Below are positions 36,468 to 48,246 of a DNA stretch of 64,000 nucleotides, piece by piece. The stretch comes from Ulota crispa. Taxonomy: Eukaryota > Streptophyta > Bryopsida > Orthotrichales > Orthotrichaceae. A program made the position numbers and the translations under genes. Within the stretch, counting starts at the first letter, position 1, and each line of letters begins with the position of its first letter. The notes under the pieces are model-generated. The model did not search any database. It was given only the letters and a program-made list of their open reading frames with translations, and was not told where the DNA came from. The stretch lies in NCBI GenBank assembly GCA_963920765.1, contig OY987246.1, positions 24,127,167-24,191,166 on the forward strand, written 5' to 3'.

Positions 36468-37100
36468 GGGAGAATTTTATGGAAACCCCTGAAGTTTGCC
36501 ATATTCGTATAGATACCCACGATTTTTCAGAAATTGCGCAAATTCCATTGGACCATAACTTTAAGACATTTGTTTTATTGTGCATGTTACTTTTTTCATG
36601 ACCAATGTTAAAGCAAGGAGTGCAATAGAACTGCAAAAAAGCAGCATGCTCACAAGGGAGAAAGAAGTGACATGCACAATAGAACAAACAACAAAAAATT
36701 ATGGTCCAAGGATAATTGTGCAATTTTTGAAAAATCAAATATATCTAAGGTAGGAGCACCCATAAGCGTGTCCCCATAACCGTCACCTCTGAGATCTTGG
36801 AAAATTTGTGGAAATGAATAGATGTAATTACAAGGATATACAACATGTGAACATGAAATCTTGAAAGTGGTTATGGGTGCAATGGCAATTTGCTCCTTAA
36901 AAATTCACAACTTATTCTCACAGTATCCAAATAATACATTTGAAAGCACAAACTCATTTTTTTCTGTTCCTAATAGGATCCTATAATTTGCTAGTTGTTT
37001 ATTAATAATTATCATGATCAAAACTCTTAGTTTGACGTTTATGGGTGCTCCTACCTTATACAAATATGGCAAACTTTAGGGGTATTCATGAAATTTTCCC
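36468..37100. mobile_element. Foldback element interrupted by a TA-flanked MITE
   Basis: The left arm (GGGAGAATTTTATGGAAACCCC, then TGAAGTTTGCCATATTCG) is mirrored at the right end (GTATTCATGAAATTTTCCC), with further inner pairing around TTATGGTCCAAGG. The right arm is split by the element at 36748-37056. The intact left arm shows the pre-insertion GTATAGATA site. Confidence 0.75.
36748..37056. mobile_element. TA-flanked MITE, AGGTAGGAGCACCC ends (short copy)
   Basis: A 309-bp element with TA at 36746-36747 and 37057-37058. It is the uninterrupted relative of 900-2127 and shows a single TTAA where A1 is inserted there. Its own TA duplication is confirmed by the intact opposite arm of the surrounding foldback element. 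Confidence 0.85.
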
Positions 37101-38544
37101 AAAAATTTAATGACCAGGAGAAAATGAAGAATGTGTGGGTTGTAGGAGTTAGAAAGGTATGATTTAGAAGGATGATGAGGTACTCTATTCAAGAATGTCA
37201 TGAACGACGATCCTCATGTTGATAGAAATTTATCATATGGTAACTTTCAAGAAGGGCACCTTAGTTCACCAAGTAATGCGCAATGCAATGTCACAATTTC
37301 GGTGTTCAAAATCATGACAAAAATTTATTATTGATATTAAAGAGTAACACTGAGACAAGAACAATGGCAGATATGTATTTTACTGGGGTTTTTTTACTGG
37401 GCAATTACAAAACACAATTGTACTATGTCGTGTTATACTTGAAAGATAAAAATGGAATTTGAGCACAACTTTTGGAGAAATGATGCGTTGTAGCTAAAAT
37501 TCGTAGTGAATGTGCACATAATGGATACTAATTGTGTATCCTTTTTTAGATTTAAAATAGTAATTTAGGTGTGAAACATTGATTTGCCACAATCACATAT
37601 ATCTGAGGTCACATGTAGTCATGTACTATTGGATATCCATGTTTATTAAACCTTGTTTTAGATTTGAACTTGGGAGGTCATGCTTTGGTAATGTTTTAAT
37701 AATTTCTAATGGAAATGTATATCATACATTTTAAATGCATTGCAAAATTTACTTGTGTTACCATGTACATTTTTTAACAACTAAAAATAAAAGGATTTTT
37801 TTCTTGTGATTTGTGAAAAATGATTAATCTTAAATACCAAAATTTGTATTTGTTTTTATAAGTTAGGGCTAAGTACTCCTCATTGATATTGTGTCCTTTG
37901 TTTCCTAAGTCCAAGTAATACATCAATGCATCCATAAGCTTTTAGTGGTCAATAGTATCAATCACAGATCTCATTATCAATAGTCATAGAAGATGCACAA
38001 TCCTACGTGGACATATTAGCCATTAGGTGTTGCATGCACAAAAATTGTGCTTTAGATTGTTAATGAAGCTTAAATTTCTAACCCTCTAGGACACTCTATT
38101 ATAGAGGATCTTCATTTTTAGCTAAATGCCCCTTTAAAATAGTGAAAGTATTTAAACTATTAACAAGATTGAATTGTCAAATTTCCAAATACAAAAAATG
38201 TTGCATTTTATACTAATTTTTATTTAATTTATCCTATAAAATCTTACTTGCTATGAGCGTGGGTAGCAAGTATAAACCATATTACCCCCATGGAAATCAA
38301 AATCCCACTTGGAAAAAAGACTGGCTTTCAAGATATCAATCTAGTGTTGAATCATAAACAATCTACCAATAAATCTTAAAAACTTGGAAACTTTTGCATA
38401 TAATGTGCAAAGAATACAATCTTTAACCTCCAAATTCAGTGAAATGGAATCCCGATTGACCAACAAGCATATTTAAAAAAATAATAATATTGGAAGAATT
38501 AAATCCAACCATTTTAATGTACAAAACTACGGCCAATGCTCTAA
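37101..38544. other. AT-rich intergenic DNA, no gene seen
   Basis: No exon, RNA gene or repeat boundary was recognised in this stretch. Confidence 0.45.
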
Positions 38545-39002
38545 GGCCCTCTTTACACGGGAGGTAAGAAGCTATGGAGAGAAAAAATTTAGCCAATGAA
38601 AATTACAAAAATTGAGAAGACTAAGCAATGTCACTTCATATTGAAAATTTCTTTCTAAAGAATTTGAGAAAGGAAAAAATGAAGTAAACAACATTTTTGT
38701 CCTCTATAGTAATGAAAATGCACAATTTTTGGGTCCCTAAATTTGCTTTAGGGGCATCAAAAGAGGTAGGCTTGATTATAATTTAGGGGACTATTTGGCC
38801 AAAACTCTTTTTATAGGCAATCAAGTTAATTTATTTTTGAAATTTTAAGAAACATGTTAAGAAAATGAAACACAATTTTTTGACTTTCTCACTTTGCATT
38901 ACAACCAAATATTGTTGCATCAAAAAGCCAGCCTTCCAAGAACAAGCCATCACCCGTAAGAGATTTTGCTCATGGCTTCTCTCTTCTAGTGTAAAGAGGA
39001 CC
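38545..39002. mobile_element. MITE, ends GGCCCTCTTTACAC
   Basis: GGCCCTCTTTACAC at the left and GTGTAAAGAGGACC at the right, followed inward by a mirrored GAAGC-ATGG block. It is 458 bp. Flanks TAA and TAT suggest a decayed 3-bp duplication. Confidence 0.6.
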
Positions 39003-39580
39003 TATGCATGGTGTTTAGCCTACCATGAAGGTTACTATAATTGCCACTTTATAGTAGCTCTAGGGTGCTTTATAGTGTTATGGCAAGTGCACATTCATTA
39101 TAATATTGTTTCTAAAAATTGCAAAAGTCAACAATGCATGTTGATCTTTGTGAAAACTACAAGGACAACATGTGATCTAACATTGTGTCTCTAAATCATC
39201 TCACAATTTAGGTTACCTAAAAATATGAGTGCATTTGGTGCAATTGTTTATTGCCTGCTATGATGCACCATGTATCTATGATCACCTCTAAAAAAATCAG
39301 AAGGAAAATGATTTTTTTTTGGTATTACAGATTTTTTTTTTGGTGACTAGGGGAAAATGTCTCCTTTTGCGTTTAGGAATTGGGTAACGACGCTACTTTA
39401 CTAAGAGGAGAACATTATGAAGGGAAAAACAAACAATAAAGGTGAAAGTTGAGTCAAGGAGAGTTTTACGGATGGCGGCACTTGATCTTGTTGGAGACAA
39501 GGCAATTCACCAAACGACACCCACAAAGAGCAATATTTTAAACTTGCGAGCATTTCTTGCTCTATTTTACGCGACAGGTA

Positions 39581-40102
39581 GGGGCATGATCAATAGAACA
39601 CGGGCATTTGAGCGGGCCCTAGGACGGCAAAAACATTGCTATTTTTTGACTAGTGTATAATTAGAAAATGAGATTATTATCATAGGAAGCGTATACAAAA
39701 ACTTGTCAAACAAATAAAATGACATATGGTATTGGAAATTGGACTAACAAACTAGAGCCCATTGAAAAAATAGCTAAAGGACAAACAACACAGAAAACCA
39801 TGCCTAATAAAGAAAAATTAGATAGTGGCATTCCAAATTTTCAGAATTTGGAGTGCTACTATCTAATTTTTCTTTATTAGGCATGGTTTGCCGTGTTGTT
39901 TGTCCTTTAGCTATTTTTTCAATGGGCTCTAGTTTGTTAGTTCAATTTCCAATACCATATGTCATTCTATTTGTTTGATAAGTTTTTGTATACGCTTTCA
40001 ATGATAGTAATCTCATTTTCTAATTATACACTAGTCAAAAAATAGTAGTTTTTTTGCCGTCCCAGGGCCCGCTCAAATGCTTGTGCTCTATTGATGATGC
40101 CC
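39581..40102. mobile_element. Near-perfect hairpin element with almost no loop
   Basis: The two halves mirror each other for about 260 bp each, meeting near 39845 (CAAATTTTCAGAATTTGG). The ends read GGGGCATGATCAATAGA and the inverse of GGGCATCATCAATAGA, related to the GGGCATCCTCAAT MITEs. TAA follows the right end and TAG precedes the left. There is no coding capacity. An overlapping open frame at 39442-39660 runs into the arm and is not credible as a gene. Confidence 0.85.
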
Positions 40103-40227
40103 TAAGTATCCAATGGGGTATCCAAACAACAGCAATCGTAATAATTTGCCCCTGTTCTTTTGTTGTTCATTTGTATTCACCTCTAGGATCTCTATATGAA
40201 GGTAGGGTCTTTGGATCCAAACCTTAA

Positions 40228-41167
40228 TTAACCCCCAAAGGCCTAGTTGTCCCCCGGGGGGACAGTTGAGATTTTGGGCATGTACCTATAGCTAATCTAG
40301 TTTTTGTGATTTTTTTAAACTTTTATTGTAGGTGGGGAATTCTAAGACCTACCCGGGAATCTAACTTTTTTGTCATTCTGACATTTGATGAAGAAGTTAT
40401 GCAAGACTTTCTGCTGCTCGGGGAAGGGAGGGCAATCCGGGCAGTCCAAAAACTTCTTAAAAAAATATATTTTCTAAAAATAGAAATCTGAAATTGGTTC
40501 TTTAGATTTTTTCATATGTTGGAAGCTTTGAATCATTCAACTTCAATTGATGAGATGAAAGTTATGAGATGTTTTAGTTTGTGGGCAGTTATAGATTCTC
40601 TACTCTAAAATAAACTTTGAAGTCCTTTATTTTCCACAATTTTTGATATTTTGGAAAAAAATCAACCTAAGGAAGTAGATTGTTTATCACAACATTATAA
40701 CCGTTGGGATTTTCATTTTTTCATTTTAATAATTAAATTCTTGACAATTTAGTGATTTGACTCTTTCTCTACTTCTTTTTACTTACTATTTTCTCCCATG
40801 TGTTGTATAGTTCCAATTGATTTGAAAATTCTCTCACACATACCTAACTTGGTGTGCTACACGTAAAAAATAAACCTCAACTTTGTGTAGAGTAATTTTT
40901 TTCATGTAAGTGTGGACAAAGGCTTTTGAAATATTTTGGACAGCACAAAAAGAAACCTTAATTTTCACTTTAGATGTAAATATCTCCCTCCTCTTCATTT
41001 AGAATGATGTGATTTTTTCCCACAAGTACCTCTTCTAATGTAAGGCAAAATCCTACGGTTGGATTTGCAAAACAAACTTTATTTCCTACTTTTCTACTCA
41101 TTCCCCCTAAAGTGACAATTAACAATGACTTTCACTAGAAAAAACTGCTTGAACTTTTAGGGGTTAA
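40228..41167 (+). mobile_element. piggyBac-like element B1 (TTAA-flanked)
   Basis: A 932-bp element (40232-41163) between TTAA copies. Ends are CCCCCAAAGG and the inverse of CCCCTAAAAG. A perfect subterminal palindrome TGTCCCCC-g-GGGGGACA lies at 40248-40264. Internal sequence matches B2, B3 and B4. There is no transposase ORF. Confidence 0.8.
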
Positions 41168-41304
41168 AAACTCCCAAATTCAGTCTCTACATTTCTGAAA
41201 TTTGAGAATTTTTGAAATGTGCAAAAGCGGAGCTCATTCACCCTGGCCCACATCGCAAAACAGGGCGAGAAATGCTCGCAGGTCCTGAATATTGCTCTTC
41301 GTGA

Positions 41305-41544
41305 GTGACGACAGTTGGGCAAACGATTCCCTTCAAGATTTGTGCTCTCATCACCTGGCAATGGCAGTTCCGCAGAATGAACAAGCACGTCTATTTTGGA
41401 GGTCTCACAGGCTGCATGCTCCCTCTTCTAGCCGAGAAGCAAGGGGATCTTTCACTCTTCCCTGTGAAAGACGACGAATCCGCTACCATAACCCTCGAGA
41501 TCAACTTCATCAAGTTCTACTGCGCTGGAAAAACATTGCTGTGA
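41305..41544 (+). pseudogene. Unrecognised coding-like fragment
   Basis: An island of higher GC content between two transposons has an open frame of up to 79 codons. The likely body starts at the ATG at 41374 (MNKHVYFGGLTGCMLPLLAE) and ends at TGA 41542-41544. Its codon composition resembles real exons of this window (LSLFPVKDDESATITLEINF). I do not recognise the family. There is no signal peptide or membrane segment of note. It could be an exon remnant, a small gene or captured host DNA. It lies ~0.7 kb upstream of pectate lyase gene 1. Confidence 0.3.
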
Positions 41545-41555
41545 ATAACCAACAA

Positions 41556-42031
41556 AGGTAGAAGCACCCAATTGCGACACTTACTAGAAGCACCCAATTG
41601 TTGCGACACTTACCAGAAGCACCCAATTGCGACACTTACCTCATGTGGTAATTTGGAGGGTCTTTTGAGAATTTTGAGAATGTAAACGCACGTGCTTGTT
41701 AGGAAATGGGTACAGATTTAAGAAAAATTCAGAATTTTCGAGATTGTATGAATAAATTATAATTTGTTGAAGTTAACTCTCTAGACTGACCTATTGTGTA
41801 CACTAGGTCTCTGAAAAAATGACAACAATCATGTCATGACAACAAAAAGACCATGTCACACTCAATCACAAACCATCACTTACACAATTTCTATTCCTTT
41901 ATGTTAACTTGCGTGTCTAATTTGGATAATATGGATACATTAGTGTCTTGTTTGGGTGCAGGAGTGCTTACTTTTAGGTTTAATTCTAGATGTTGCTAAA
42001 CTGCTGGTGTTACATTTGGGTGCTTCTACCT
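41556..42031. mobile_element. TA-type MITE, AGGTAGAAGCACCCAA ends, near pectate lyase promoter
   Basis: Perfect 16-bp terminal inverted repeats AGGTAGAAGCACCCAA and the inverse TTGGGTGCTTCTACCT enclose 476 bp. TA follows the right end. The left flank is AA, so one duplication base has changed. The left subterminal segment AGAAGCACCCAATTGCGACA is present three times in tandem (41560-41640). It ends about 200 bp before the pectate lyase start codon. Confidence 0.8.
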
Positions 42032-42228
42032 TAAGATGCCCGCCAGGTGCATGCAAGTTGATCCTAGAGCTCGGTTCTGTACAATACATTGCCACAGTTT
42101 ACGTCCGATGTATCGGCATTCATGCGAACTGAGTTCTTCAGCATAACTGTATCTAGAATACTCTAGAGTTTCCATTTTAGCTTGCTCGTGTGCACTTGCT
42201 TCGGCTGTTTGGTGATTAGGGCAGCGAG

Positions 42229-43865
42229 ATGGCGAGGTCGACAGTGTTGGGTCTGGAGCTGCTATTTGCGTGGGCACTGGTGCGGTCTCAGGACGTAGTA
42301 GCGGTAACCCAGTCAGGCACCGACGGTGTTTACGCCTCTACTGATCCCATTGCCTTCAAGATCACCGACGAGACGCTCGCAGCCGGAAACTCGAACAAAG
42401 TGACGACTTTTGATGACTCCACATCGGCTCCTGATGTCGACAACACTCTGAATCAAGACTCGTTTGCAGAATCTGAAGAAACCGTCGGGGAAGACGATGC
42501 AGAGGCTGTCGTTTTCACTGCAGATGAGGATGGATCGAATGCCACTTTGGTTGGCGAGAACGGGTTCGACGAGGTCGAAGGCTCTTCCAGTGCAGAGTGA
42601 GTGGTATTTACTTTGTTTTTCATTAGGATCACGATGTGAATCTGTCAATTGGTAGAGGCCTAAAGGGTAGCCTCATGACGCCGCTGATGATTGCTGCCTT
42701 TGCTTAACAATCAGAAGAATGATGAAATCTTTGGGGAATTTTTTTCTGGTTCAGGGAGTTGTCGGAAGATGATGACTTGTCGCTTGCATCGACTGGCTGT
42801 GGATCCGGAAACCCAATTGATGATTGCTGGAGATGCGATCCAAACTGGGCCACACATCGCCAAAACCTCGCCAACTGCGCCATTGGGTTTGGCCTCGGTG
42901 CAACTGGCGGCAAGAACGGCAAGATCTACGTCGTCACCTCCGCTCGTGACGACAACCCCGCCGCTCCAGCGCCCGGAACGCTCCGTTACGCCGTCACCCG
43001 ATCCGGCCCGCTGTGGATCATCTTCGCGCACAGCATGACCATCAAGCTGAAGAACGAGCTCATGATCACCAGCTTCAAGACCATCGACGGCCGAGGGGCC
43101 AACGTCCGCATCACCGAAGCGGGCCTGACCATCCAGTTCGTCAGCAATGTCATAGTGCACGGCATTACCATCAGCGATATCAAGCCGACGGGTCCAGCGA
43201 GGATCATGACGTCCACCGCCCACGTCGGGAAGCGCGGCAAGTGCGACGGCGACGCCATCTCCATTTTCACGTCGACGAATGTGTGGATCGACCATTGTTA
43301 CCTGGCCAGAGCCGCGGACGGGTTGGTGGACGTGATCAGGGGGTCGACGGCGGTGTCGATCACGAACAACTACTTCACGCAGCACGACAAGGTAATGCTG
43401 CTGGGAGCTCACAACACCGACACCATGGACAAGGACATGTACGTGACGGTGGCGTACAACATCTTCGGGCCGGGGCTGGTGCAGAGGATGCCGCGAGTGC
43501 GGTTCGGGAACGTGCACGTGGTGAACAACGACTACACGTCGGGGTGGTCGAACTACGCGATCGGAGGAAGCGAGGCGCCGACGATTCTGTCGCAAGGGAA
43601 TGTTTTCAATCCTTTGAAGGGGAAGAAGCAAGTGACGCAGCGGATCGACGACGGAGGGCCGACGTATGGTGGTCCGAAGAACTGGAACTGGAGGTCGGAC
43701 GGCGATCAGTTCCTCTCTGGCGCTTTCTTCAGCAGCACGGCCATGCGGTGGTCCAGCCAGAGCTACTCGAAGACTGCGAGTGCTACAGCTCGACCGGCGT
43801 CCATGGTGGCGAAGATGGTGCAAGTCGCCGGTCCGCTTGGTTGCCGCTCAGGATCACGCTGCTAA
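42229..43865 (+). CDS. Secreted pectate lyase (PL1 family), copy 1
   Basis: Two exons (42229-42596 and 42755-43865) join through a 158-bp GT-AG intron into 492 codons. Residues ~1-20 form a signal peptide (hydrophobic core, then ALVRSQ). Residues ~21-135 are an acidic, Ser/Thr-rich linker. The catalytic beta-helix follows: CGSGNPIDDCWRCDPNW (~138-154), FKTIDGRG, DGDAIS (~287), WIDH (~300), DGLVD (~311), the active-site RxPxxR as RMPRVR (367-372), VNNDY and a C-terminal GCRSGSRC. PL1 enzymes cleave de-esterified homogalacturonan by Ca2+-dependent beta-elimination in the cell wall. All hallmark motifs are present, so it is probably active. In WIDHCYLARAADG the loop after WIDH differs from the common land-plant NSLSNC form. 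It forms a tail-to-tail pair with 51674-50126. The ATG is chosen for the signal peptide and the matching start of copy 2. Confidence 0.93.
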
Positions 43866-44392
43866 TCGACATCACAGTAGTTCATTCAACAATACACGCA
43901 AACTTGTACTGGAACTATGTTTCCTGATGAAGCTAATTAACAACTTCGCATTATATGCGACTCTCTTCCAAGATGGAATGGCCAGCATATTGATGGCGAG
44001 ATGGATTGGGACTGGATGTTTTAGTTTTTTTGTACTTTATTGTGTTGCGACTGCGCTGTTTGCAGCCCACTAGTTTAGGAAGTGTTAGCGGTGTAGCTTG
44101 AATTGGTCACCCTCATTGATGAACACAATTGTTCAATTGATTTGCTCTAATTGATTATTGATCTTGATTCTGATCACTTTAGTTTGTTTGGAACTTCGTT
44201 GTAATTGTGCCGATTTCTTCAAATATCTGGTTTGTGAGCTGCTGCCGAAGAAAGCTTTTTTGTATCGTCTTTTGTTTTTCAGAGACACAGACTGGTTCAT
44301 TTATGGATCAAGCGTCCAGGTGGTGAAGAAATAAAGAGTTATGGTTAGAATTGCAGTCATTGGTTTGTGTTTTTTTGTATTATTGGTGAGAT
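43866..44392 (+). other. 3' flank/UTR of pectate lyase copy 1
   Basis: No coding exon follows the stop. The segment TTGGTCACCCTCATTG at about 44104-44119 recurs inverted downstream of copy 2 (about 49850-49866), so the duplicated block extends past the coding region. A possible AATAAA-like signal (GAAATAAAGAG) lies near 44332. Confidence 0.5.
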
Positions 44393-44605
44393 CACCATAT
44401 TAGGTAAATTGGGAAAAAGGGTATAATTTGGGACTTTCAGACCTGCTCTCAAAAGTTTGAGATGATCTCATCTGAAAGGAGGGATTAGCAAGGGAAAAAA
44501 TCTTAGTGGCTCAGACTAAATTTGATACCTTTAAATCTAACTTTTTGGGTTTGAGGGGGAGTACAAGCTGGGATATCTCTTTTTCCCAATTTATTGAATA
44601 TGGTG
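44393..44605. mobile_element. MITE family M2, copy c (short)
   Basis: CACCATATTAGGTAAATTGGG at the left and the inverse (CCCAATTTATTGAATATGGTG) at the right, with the family block AAAATCTTAGTGGCTCAGAC inside. It is 213 bp and internally deleted relative to copy b. Confidence 0.7.
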
Positions 44606-47304
44606 TTTGAGGCTTTGTTGGTATGTACGTGGTATTGAGGTATTGAGTTAAAATTCATGGAGACTATTTAAAATTTGGTTTTTTTTTTTTTGAAATAGAG
44701 AAGATGTTTTGCTCAGAATATATGGAAGCTGTTGATTCTAAATGAGGTGTTTAAAAGTAGTCCAATTGTCCAAGGGAAAATTCAGATTTAGAACTGTGCT
44801 ATAATTCACTTTTTGAATTGATACAAAAAGATTTTGTAGACGTTTGTTAATTTTGGTCACCGTTTGTGGAGGGTTGTGTATTTCCACAAGTAACTTTGAT
44901 GATGAACATGTGTAAGTTTGCTTGATGTGGAGAGTAGTGCTAGCAAGGTCTTAGGGTTACATCGGTATATGTTTGGACTAAATTCAGTTTGTTAACACTA
45001 CTAACATCTAACATAAAGAGAAAAAACATATCAAACTCTTGTATCAATACAATGTGCAAGAGCTGCCTAAGATTTGCTGTCAAATTTAAGAATGTGTGTC
45101 AATTATTATTGATCCATAGAAGGTTAATCAACACAATCCTAAATTCCCAATATAACAAATCAAATATCATATTTTTGCTCCACAAAAAGTTTGGAGGGAC
45201 ACTTAATGTTTCTACTGTAGTCTCTCGTCTCTACCAAATAGAAAATTGTTCTAAATGAAATCACTTTATTCAAAAACTTGGTTGATGACCAAATTGATTC
45301 ATTTAGGCCATAGCTCCAAAAAAAATTGAATTGAATTTGTTCAACAATGGAAAATGAAGTTCCTTCAATCAAGATTGGTTTGGTGGGGCTAGTATTCCAA
45401 GACGCATGTCACACATCCACTTTACATGCTTGCATTAATTAATGAATTTTTCCGTATATTTGCTCTTGGATTGGCGTAGTCCAATCTTTTTTCAAAGAAA
45501 AAAGCTTTGAGGCACTCTAATTTGAAACTAATAGAGATTTTTGTTACAATTGTCAATTTGAATTAACATTAATAAAAAAAGAGGGGTAAAACCACTTCAA
45601 CCTGGTGATTGTGATGCTAAAAACGTTGAGTTTGTTAAAATGGCAATATTCTAGGGCCCTTTTCACATTTGTACGGAGGTAATTTGAAAAGGGGGGGTTT
45701 CAATAATCTTGTGCAAGATATGTAAGCTATTTTAGCAAACATGCATCGTGCCACCATAATCACTACTTCCATTTGAACATTCCTTTTAGCTTCCGAAATC
45801 TTACTGCTTTTTTGTTTGCTCTCTTTCAATTCCCTGCGCAATTTTAATGGAAAGTAGCCATTTCACCAAAATTGCTGGCCAAACCATTGATTTTAACTCT
45901 TACAAGGACTACCTTTCTTTTCAACTAAAACTTACCTCAAATGTCTTTTATATAATTGATGTCAGTTTTTGTGTCTCATGACTCTCATTGTACTCCAAGT
46001 TCTTAATAATAAGGTAAATCTTCTTTAATTGGCCATTCTAATGGGTCAATATACTACTAGGGAATCATGGTCAAATATACAAAAGAGTTGACAAAAATTG
46101 TTACCTAGATTAAGTCGTAATTTTTGTCAACTTTTTTGTAAATTTGACCATGGTTTCTTGTAGTGTCATATACTTTCAAAAAGATTTAGATACTTTCAAA
46201 AGATTTAGTTTTAGTTTACCAAGACACAAATGGACAACGCTATTTCATGAGCATAAAATGGTGAGCTTGCTAGTGATAAGTTGCAATTTGGCATGTGGGA
46301 ACCAATTTTGAGCTCAAAATCAGTGATAAAATTAAAAAAGAAACAAAGTTTTTCAAAAGATAAAAGTTTAAGATGCACAAATATAAGGCCCTATGTATAC
46401 GGTTATAGGTGAAATTGAGAATTTTGACAAAAAATCTAGACTCACAACTCATAGATCCCCGCTCACTTTTAGCATACTCCAAACACAAACTAGGACAATA
46501 TACATTTTGGAAATAGGCCGTGTGGCATGAACCTCACCAAAAAAATTAGCATACCGCCGGTTTAACAAAAATTGAAATTCAGTTCAATAATCTTTGAGTA
46601 CAATACATTTACATTATTGGACACACTCTACCGCCAAGGTTCTAGTACTCTATTTGTATGCAACGTTGCACCAAGAAATTTTTTTAGATAAGAATTTATA
46701 CATGGATGGATAAAATTTGACATCAAGTTTTAGTACAAGGGTTCAAGCAAATTGAAGACTCCACTGCGCAGCTGCTTGAGGGATGTTGCCACGTCTGTAA
46801 GTTTTCCATGCTCTGCATTGTTACATGTCGACACAGGAACTCAACATCCAGATAAGCTCAACTATGGCCAAATCAAATTCAAGTCAAGTTCTAAAACCAA
46901 CAGCGTCCACTGCATTCTTTGCCACAATGCCACGCGACCAGAAGAACTTAAAATAGTTGCACGTAATTGCAGTTTTGGCTGGAAAATAAACTTTCTTACA
47001 ACGACGTATAAGCTCAAGCACAAAACCATCAAGTTTGGCGTTAAATGTGGATTTTGATTATAGATTGGATTCCTTTCTAGTTGCTAACCTTCGCGTGATG
47101 CCATGAATTGGAAGATGTATTTTTGTAAAGCCATATTTGATACATAGCCCACATGTTGATGAAAGGTTTGTGTGAATTTAGTAACTCATCAAAAATGAAG
47201 TTGTGTCCTATTCAACTAAACGAAATATGGACTTTGCAAAGTTCATAAATAAATACTCAAATAAAGAGGTGTGGATGAACATATGCAAAACATTATGAGA
47301 TTCC
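44606..47304. other. AT-rich intergenic DNA, no gene supported
   Basis: No convincing exon was found. A 101-codon frame at 46752-47057 lacks an ATG start and any recognised motif. A short CACTA-ended hairpin at 46052-46165 is listed separately. Confidence 0.4.
46052..46165. mobile_element. Miniature CACTA-like hairpin
   Basis: The right end, read inward, is CACTACAAGAAACCATGG, the classic CACTA/EnSpm terminus. The left end is the diverged TACTACTAGGGAATCATGG. The halves pair through GTTGACAAAAATT. At 114 bp it is essentially two ends with no interior. No duplication was found. Confidence 0.55.
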
Positions 47305-48246
47305 TTAACCCCTAAAGGATCAAGCCCTTTTTTTAGTGAAAGTTACTGAAAACTGCCACTTTTAGGGGAATGAATACAAAGGTAGGAAAAACAATTATTT
47401 TTGGATATCCAACCATAAGATCTTGTCCTAGACTATGGGAGGTAATTGTGAAAAAAAAATTAGCTCATTCTAAATGTAGAGGAGTGAGATATTGACTTTT
47501 GAAGTGAAAAAAAAGTTTTTTTCCATGCTCCCCAAATATTTCAGAAGCCTTTGATTACCTCTAAATTTAAAAAAAAACACTCTACGCAAATGTGAGGTTT
47601 ATTTTTCCCATGTAGAAGACCAAGTTAGGTAAGTGTGGGAGAATTTTCAAATGAATTGGAGGTGTGAATCATATTTTGTAAAATCCTGCAATGCCGTAAG
47701 GCCATCAAATTTGCATATACACTAGGCAAAATTGGAGGATTTATGTAAAATTGTGAAATGTGAATTACTTTGATCCAAATGATGAAAACCAAGGATCTTA
47801 GTCTACTACAACAAGGAAAAAAAAAAAGTCAAAAAACAAATTCACAAAGAGCACAAAAAGTATAGCACCAAAGGCAAAAGGAATGGAAGTATGGGAGTTC
47901 CATACCTGCCCGCAAACTAAAACTTTTCAATCATAAATTGGAATTGGATGATTCAAAGCTCCCCACATATGTATAAATCTAAAGAACCAATTTCAGATTT
48001 TCATTTTGAAAAAACGTTATTTTTAGAAAAGTTTTTGGCTGCCCGATCTCCACCTTTTTTCAGAAATTCATGCATAACTTCTTCAATAAATGTTGGAATG
48101 AAGAAAAAATTAGATGCCCACATAGGTTTTTGAATTCCTAATCTTCCATAAAAGTTTCAAAAAATCATACAAAGTAATTTAGTTGTAAGTACATGCCCGA
48201 AATCCCAACTGTCCCCCGAGGGGACAATTGGTCCTTTAGGGATTAA
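47305..48246 (-). mobile_element. piggyBac-like element B2 (TTAA-flanked)
   Basis: A 934-bp element (47309-48242) between TTAA copies. Ends CCCCTAAAGG and the inverse of CCCTAAAGG. Orientation is opposite to B1. The subterminal palindrome TGTCCCC-cga-GGGGACA lies at 48210-48226. There is no transposase. Confidence 0.8.

Noticed and set aside
39442-39660. 72-codon frame before the loopless hairpin
   Set aside because: A third of it lies within the hairpin arm, and the rest shows no conserved motif.
42711-43823. Long open frame (370 codons) opposite pectate lyase copy 1, and similar frames opposite copy 2
   Set aside because: These are antisense shadows of GC-rich coding DNA. The His/Arg-rich translation has no recognisable domain, and the sense frame has full pectate lyase motifs.
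46752-47057. 101-codon frame
   Set aside because: It starts at a TTG, not ATG, lies in AT-rich DNA and matches no family I recognise.
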